Assembly (NCBI GenBank): GCA_965112735.1
Contig: OZ218950.1
Span: 6,076,001-6,140,000, forward strand
DNA from: Phaeosaccion multiseriatum
Taxonomy: Eukaryota > Ochrophyta, other classes
Length of the DNA: 64,000 nucleotides
Direction of reading: 5' to 3'
Part shown: positions 58,076-64,000 of the stretch, in pieces
Position numbering within the stretch: position 1 is the first letter of the stretch
Layout: the number at the start of each line of letters is the position of its first letter
The notes under the pieces: model-generated
Told to the model about the DNA's origin: nothing
The model's input: the letters and a program-made list of their open reading frames with translations, nothing else
The model's database searches: none
Translations under genes and position numbers: made by a program

Positions 58076-59093
58076 GGGAGAGAGCGAGTGATTCCGTATC
58101 TTAGTGAGTGAGTGAGTGAGTGAGTGGGTGAGTGAGTGAGTGAGTGAGTGAGTGAGTGTAGTGGGACCGACGTGGAGGCTATGTGTGTGCTGATCGGACG
58201 ATGGAGTCAAGGGGTGGACTTGCATTGGGTTGAGCTGGGTTGGGTTGGGTTGAGCTGGGTTGGGTTGGGTTGGGTTGAGCTGGGTTGGGTTGGGTTGAGC
58301 TGGGTTGGGTTGGGTTGGGTTGGATGGTGGGTGATGGGGCGTGGATTGGTAAGAAAGGAGAGAGGACGTGGTGGAGAGGAGCCCATTCGTTGGCTCTGAT
58401 GGGTGGAGGAAAGGCTCAAAGGCCAGCATGCGACAGGGATAAGGAGAGAGAGAGGGGGGTGGGGATGGTGATGATGAGAGAGAGGGAGAGAGAGCGAAAA
58501 GAATGGGAGAGAGAGAGGGAGAGAGAGAGAGAGGGAGAACATAATGAGTGAGAAGGAGAGCACAGGATGTAAATACTTGCATGATCTTACCATTAAAACC
58601 CTATAGGAAACACGAATCCCCCCCGTACAGGAAACACTGGTATCACCCACACAGTGGTGAAGCAATCGAGCACGTCGTTCATTTTCAGAGTTACGCAAGG
58701 AAGGAAATGTATGAATTGTGGTTGGTTATAGCTGCCTGCACCTGCAGACGAGTTTTATTATTATTTTTGTTTTTGCACACTGAGAGTGTAGAGAACCCCT
58801 CCCCCCCCCTCCTCTCCCTACCCACACAAAAATTGGGTACTGCCTCTAAAAACCGATAGTAACTAGTCGTTTATGAGGTGTGTGTGTATGTGTGTGTGAA
58901 TGAGAGAGAGGGGGTAGGGGAGAGAGAGAGAGGGGGAGAGAGAGAGACTAAAGTAAAAAAAGCTCAAGTTCGAGTAAGTACGTACGTACGTAATGGAAGT
59001 GACGTGAAGCCGTGAGAGTGCTCGACATGTACCTATAGCAATAGCAAGACCACATCAACATTCGTAACATCATAAAGGCAACACACTAAGTCA
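58076..59093. other. intergenic region between convergent genes, with GGGTT repeats
   Basis: A GTGA tract (58100-58158) is followed by GGGTT/GAGCT pentamer repeats at 58226-58322, GA-rich DNA to 58545, and a plain stretch at 58560-58860 that holds a short duplicated TACAGGAAACAC-like segment. No gene is seen. Confidence 0.65.
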
Positions 59094-59951
59094 TTAAGGA
59101 ACCACCCCCACACTAACTAAGGCTGTCTTCTTTAGCTCTTTCAGCCCTGTGATAATGTTGATGGCCTCCCCCTCGTTCGGGGCCGTCACATTGACTGTCC
59201 TTCCGGAGAAGACGAGGGAGAAGGAGCGAGCCACAGCCTCAGGGGTGCAGAAGCGCGAGGCGGTGGTGAGGTTAGAAGCAGGGACGATCTCTTGCATTGT
59301 GGCGATGGGCAGGGGCTCCTGTTCGAGGGAGGGGGGGGGGCGGAGGGAGGGAGGGGGGGAGGGAGGAGGGGGGAGTGGGAGGGAGGGAGGGAGGGAGGGG
59401 GGAGGGAGGAGGGCGAGTGGGGGAGAGGGGAAGGGGGCTTAAACAAAATAACACGTTACTCCGTCCGTCCCGGTATGACTCCACCCACCCACCCGCAGCG
59501 GTAGACCACCAACCCACTCACGTACTCACCTGCACGCTTTTGAAGAAGGAGGTCTTTCGCGTGTGTCCGTCTACGTTGGGCTCATTCCACCCCACTGACT
59601 TATTCCCCTCATCGTAGAACAGGCGGCGAGAAGCGGGCTTGCCGGACTTGCTGTATTTGGTGACTATAACGCCTTTGTCCATCTGTGAGTGGGTTAGAGG
59701 TATACGGAGAGGGGGAAGGAAAGGGGGAGGGAGGGAGGGAGGGAGGGAGAGAGGGGAGGAGAAGAAAGACGAGAGAGAAGGTGAGAAAAAAGAGAGAAGG
59801 AGAGAATAAGAGACAGGAAGGAAGAGAGAGAGGAAGATGAGAGAGAGGGAGAGAGGTTACAGATGAAGAGAGAAGAAGGAAATTTGATTGATCAAGAGAG
59901 AGAGACTGACACGCCTTCCACCCCACCACTTCCCTCAACAACTCGGAGACA

Positions 59952-59984
<33 letters not shown>

Positions 59985-60729
59985 CTCTATCTATATTTCT
60001 ATCTATATTTCCATCTATCCATCTATCTATCGACCAATCTATCAATCCGTCTTTCTCCTTTCTCTCCATGTATCGTATCTATCAATCTCTATGCCCATGC
60101 ATACGCGTTCTATCTGCTACGAGCAGTACAGGAAGCAGGAGGAGCTACGCCACGCTGACGCGGTGAAGCACTTAATCCCCTTCTTCCTTCTTCATCACCA
60201 TCCACCATCCACCCGTCTTGTGTGTTGTAAGCATTCAATCATCCACCCCTCTGTGGTGAAGCACTCAATCATCAATCATCCACCCCTCTGTGGTGAAGCA
60301 CTCAATCATCAATCATCCACCCCTCCGTGGTGAAGCACTCAATCATCGATCATCCACCCCTCTGTGGTGAAGCACTCAAACCTCGTCCTTCTTCATCACC
60401 ATCCACCATCCACTACCATCCTCTCTCCATCCCTCCCTACCTTCTTGATGAAGGCCTTGACGTCAAACCTCTTCTCGGGAGACAGCGTCGCACTAGAGGG
60501 AACTCGCGTAGAGGCCGCTGCCGTCCCCTTCTTCACCCCGTCAGCCGACTTCCTCCCTTCCCTTGCCTTGTCCTTCTTGGCCTTGGACCTGGCCTTGGCT
60601 GCCGCCCCCCCCACTCCCGCCCCCATGCCCACACCCACGCTGGCCATAGCTGCTGCCGAGGTCTGCTGTCCCTCCTCTACGGTTGAAAGCCCCATCGAGC
60701 GCACGGATCCGACTCTCACATCGGATTGC

Positions 60730-60771
<42 letters not shown>

Positions 60772-61173
60772 GTGTGTTGTGTGGTGTGTGTATGTGTGTT
60801 TGTGTATTGTGTTCGTTAAGGGAGGGAGCACGATGTGGATGAATGGATGGATGGATGGATGGATGGATAGATGGATGAGGAGTATGTGTGTGTGTGGTGG
60901 TGGCGACGGGGCGGGGGGCAATGAGTTGGGACGTTACGAGAGGGGAGGACGGCGTGGGGTTATGAAAGGTGAGAGAGGGGAGGAGGGGGGGGGGTGATGT
61001 AAGGTGATAGGGGGGGGACAGGTGGAGGTGTTGGAAGATATGGGAAGTATGTGGCGTTTCTTCGTGGCCTTGATGCTTGGGTGGGTGGGCAATACACTGT
61101 ACGGGCACTTGCGTGGGGTGTGGGGGTGCTCTTTCGCCTTCCTCTCACGTTATATAGAGAGAGGGAGAGGAAA

Positions 61174-61206
<33 letters not shown>

Positions 61207-61243
61207 GGGAGGGAGAGGGAGAGGAACAGAGAGAGAGAGAGCC

Positions 61244-61277
<34 letters not shown>

Positions 61278-61322
61278 AGAGGAACAGAGAGAGAGAGAGG
61301 GAGAGAGAGAGGGAGGGAGAGG

Positions 61323-61368
<46 letters not shown>

Positions 61369-62274
61369 GAGAGAGAGAGAGAGCCAGAGAGAGAGAGAGA
61401 GAGGAGAGAGACACCGAGACGCAGAGCGAGAGAAAGAGAGGGAGCGAGCGAGAGAGGAGCACAGCCCAATACGAAGCATACATGCACACATTGCAGCCCT
61501 TATGGGCTAGTCTCCCACAATATGGGCTCCCACTCGCAACCCCAAACCATGACATGAACGACAGGGCCTACCTTCACTTCATCCTTCACCCACTCCTCTT
61601 CAGCATGTATGGGCTCATTGGCCGATGAGCCTGCTGCTGGTACCGCCGTCCCCCAATCCGCTCTCTTCTACACTCCGATCAGTCCAAAGGACAGACAAGA
61701 GAGAGGGTAGCACCCCAGCAGTAGCAGCAGCCAGCGGAAGAAATTCATCAAATGGGCAGTGCAGTGCGGGTATGGGAAGATGGAAGGGTAGAGAGGAAAA
61801 TGAAGGGTGTTAGGTCGTCGAGGATCGAGGTTGCTCAACGTTTCCCCAAAGAGGGGGTCAAGGTCCCCAGACCTCGCCAAGAGACTAATCGATGCAATGC
61901 CTGCTTGCTGCTTTACCTTCTCTCCCCCCTGCCCATCTCTCTTCACTCCAAGCCCATTTCTCCTGCCAGACCTCGCCCATTCCCGCCCATTCCCGCCCCT
62001 TCCTCCTGCCTCGACCTCAGTCCAGGGATAGGAGAAGTCGTGGTAGGGCGGTAGGGCGATAGAGTAGCACGCTGCCCTAACCTAACATGTCCTCGTCATC
62101 ATACTCTCCGCTTGTTCCAAAACGTATCCTTCCACGCCCTCTCCTCCTCCTCACCTCACTACCCACCGCAGATTGCGGGCTGAAGCCTGGTTTTGGTAGG
62201 TCGAGCTGCGAGTCGGCTTCGTAGTCGTGGTCTTCATCGTCCTGGATGTTCCCAAACAGCCCACAGCAAGCCAT
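59094..62274 (-). CDS. PH-domain protein with N-terminal Cys pair
   Basis: Read exons: 62274-62082, 61636-61572, 60728-60441, 59682-59530, 59318-59094; 307 residues in frame. The last two exons and the end of the third make a PH-like fold (about residues 178-303): FDVKAFIKKMDKGVIVTKYS, then SRRLFYDEGNKSVGWN, then FSLVFSGRTVNVTAPNEGEAINIITGLKEL as the last strands and C-terminal helix, similar in layout to phospholipase C delta-type PH domains that bind phosphoinositides. The N-terminus MACCGLFGNIQDDEDHDYE has two cysteines at positions 3-4 that could be acylated, though there is no Gly2 for myristoylation. The middle is rich in Ala, Lys and Arg. The last three exons are well supported; the exon 1 donor (GTTAGG) and exon 2 acceptor were chosen to keep the frame, and alternatives exist. 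It is convergent with glutamate dehydrogenase. Confidence 0.65.
60227..60380. repeat. 37-bp minisatellite in the PH-protein gene
   Basis: About four copies of a unit containing AATCATCCACCCCTCTGTGG and TGAAGCACTC occur in the intron between exons 60728-60441 and 59682-59530. Confidence 0.9.
61150..61446. repeat. GA microsatellite in a PH-protein intron
   Basis: GAGA and GGGA repeats with AACAGAGA and GCCAGAGA interruptions lie inside the intron 61571-60729. That intron also has a GT tract at 60733-60782 and a GGAT tract at 60842-60876. Confidence 0.92.
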
Positions 62275-62904
62275 CGTGCGAACAAGGGCACGGTTTGCTC
62301 GGCCTCTGAGGAAGAATTTCTCCTTGTTTGAAATCGATCCTTTTTTATTCCCCTCCTCGCTGCTCTTGTGCCGCACTTCACAGAGTAGCAGCACTCATAT
62401 AACAAGTGTTTATTTCCTTCCTCTCAAAAAGATCTAGTTGATCTTGGTGCAAGGGGCAAGGGGGGGGGGGCGGTTTGAATTTCAGTTTGAGACCATAATC
62501 TGCAACTGAAACTAAATTCGACCCTTCGATGCGGCCGCCGAGGGTGGGGTCAGGACAAATGCAATAAAAAAAAAAAAATTTGATGCACGCCGCAGCCAAC
62601 TCTCGATTCTTTGGCCAACTTAACAATTTCCGTACTACTTCCTGCTCGATCTTTGTCTGGATAATAAGAAAATGAAAAGGGAAAAAAGAGTGCCCTCTGG
62701 TTCGGCCGGTTGTGAACCGCCGAACAAGCGGGGGAGAGGAAGGAACGAAGGAGAGGAATCATCAAATATCACTGCTTACATGTACAATAAATCAGTCGGC
62801 CATTTTCTTCCAGAGCAGCTGCGGCCCAGCAGCAGCCACATGGACAACACCAGCGTCACAGATGGCAGCAGACCAGTCTATCGACCACCGTCAGGCCCGG
62901 ACAC
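62275..62904. other. intergenic region between two minus-strand genes
   Basis: This holds the upstream side of the PH-protein gene and the 3' flank of the right-edge gene. A G run (62461-62470), a CTGAAACT-type dispersed motif (62477-62516) and an A run (62568-62578) are visible. No gene is seen. Confidence 0.6.
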
Positions 62905-63832
62905 TCACAAGCCTATCGAGTTTCGTATCCGCCGGAACGTTCGCCGCAGCCCCCACCCCTCAACTCTCTTCCCCTGCTCCCCCCCGGGCTGCGCTTCCCC
63001 TTTGTCCGCTCCTGCCTCTCCTCCAATTGCTCCCCTCTGTACATCGCGGGCGTGGATTCCACTCCCCTCGCCGCTTACTCTCGCCCCTGCAGAGGAGGAG
63101 GGGGACACCGGAGCCGTTGCGCTTTCCTGCAGCCCCTTCCCCCCCCCCTCCTTGCGCAAGGCCAACGCCGCCGCCGCCGCCTCCGCCTTGTCCTTCTCCT
63201 CCCTCTGTGCGTCCCCCCAGGCCTTTGCTATGGCCTTCTCCTCCACCTGCCTCGCCACATGACTCTTCTTCTTGAACCATTTGATGAGCGGACCGGACAC
63301 GCGTATGGCAATGTCCGGGGCTCTGCGGGGGGGTGGGGGTGTTGGTGATACATGTGCGAGGGGGCGATAAAGACACCAAGCGGGGCGTGGGTTGGGTTGG
63401 TTGGTAACAGAAGGGGGCGGCGTGGGTGGGTGGGCGGACGGGCGGGCGAGGTAAGACGGGTGCAAGAGGGGTTGTGGGGGAGAACAGATGCCTTTTCTAA
63501 AGGAAAGCATCTCCAGCTCCAGCCCTAACCCAGCGCTTAACACCGCCACTCATTCACAACTCAAGTCGGGACGTCGACCGCTAGCTGTGATAAAGCGATG
63601 CGACCATTTGATGCGACCAGTACTCAGTACTGGCATTGTCATCTACCCATCTCCTTCTTAAGTCCTACTTCGCCTTCGCCTACTCATGTACTACTACTCA
63701 CAAGCCGGCCAACACGTTGATGACGATCTCCTTCTTGTAGTCCGTGTACTTGTCGGGCTCGAGAGCGTTGGCCTTCCACATAGACGTGTCCACACACGAA
63801 CCCATGCTCAAAACGTTCATATTGTTGCCAAT
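62905..63832 (-). CDS. 3' part of an unrecognised gene, running off the right edge
   Basis: Two exons are readable: 63832-63702 and 63322-62905, joined in frame across a GT-AG intron and ending with TGA. The first begins after a good acceptor (TCTCACAG), so earlier exons lie beyond the window. The 182 visible residues begin IGNNMNVLSMGSCVDTSMWK, continue through YKKEIVINVLAGLAPDIAIR across the junction, then a basic WFKKKSHVARQVEEKAIAKAW segment, an Ala/Glu-rich helix-prone region, and a Pro/Ser/Gly-rich tail ending in an Arg-rich RTFRRIRNSIGL. I do not recognise the family. The reading across the junction is convincing as protein. The basic and amphipathic ends could bind membranes or nucleic acid, but this is a guess. 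Confidence 0.6.
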
Positions 63833-64000
63833 CTGTGAGAGCACAGTTGAGGGAGGGAGGAGATGATGGGAAAGCACGCCCATGAAAGTCAAGTCAACAC
63901 GACAGGAAGACCGTGTGGTTGTGTTTATTGTCTCTTTTGTTATTTTCTCGCCGCCACGTTCGCCCGCACACACGCACACACGCACGTAGACACAAAGACA

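Overview
This is a stretch of nuclear DNA from a eukaryote. The genes are split by short GT-AG introns, the proteins belong to eukaryotic families (AP-1 gamma adaptin, condensin II CAP-H2, a PH-AGC kinase, a GDH2-type NAD-glutamate dehydrogenase), and GC-rich coding DNA is interleaved with very dense microsatellites and minisatellites. A large block of LCIB/theta-carbonic-anhydrase-like genes points to a photosynthetic microalga or related protist. The sequence alone does not fix the lineage. No rRNA, tRNA or CRISPR array was recognised.

Layout, left to right. 1-586: 3' end of an unrecognised gene (+). 587-2214: simple repeats, including a 30-bp minisatellite. 2215-7814: a gene on the minus strand whose protein carries two successive TRIC-cation-channel-like domains and a highly charged tail. 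7815-10369: intergenic, with a long CA tract and a probable 540-bp non-autonomous DNA transposon (8413-8952, 30-bp terminal inverted repeats, TTGGTT target duplication). 10370-13301 (-): a seven-exon gene for an unrecognised secretory-pathway protein. It is head-to-head with CAP-H2 (13389-17279, +), with only 87 bp between the start codons. 18167-20893 (-): an intronless PH-domain AGC kinase. 22300-37181 (-): seven tandem copies of a four-exon LCIB/theta-CA-like gene, six intact and one frameshifted, bounded on both sides by related sequence. 38670-45114 (-): AP-1 gamma adaptin, 13 exons. 45952-58075 (+): mitochondrial NAD-glutamate dehydrogenase, 28 exons. 59094-62274 (-): a PH-domain protein. 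62905-63832 (-): 3' part of an unrecognised gene running off the right edge.

Exon boundaries were read by hand. Those of the seven LCIB copies, CAP-H2, AP-1 gamma, GDH and the secretory-pathway protein join in frame at GT-AG sites throughout. The apparent theme is inorganic-carbon metabolism amplified by tandem duplication (LCIB array), set among unrelated housekeeping genes. Structurally, the most unusual features are the LCIB array with signs of gene conversion, the double TRIC protein, the inverted-repeat element, short motifs scattered through introns and even exons (notably one with core TTGGTGATACAGC), and introns that contain duplicated pieces of their own exon junctions.
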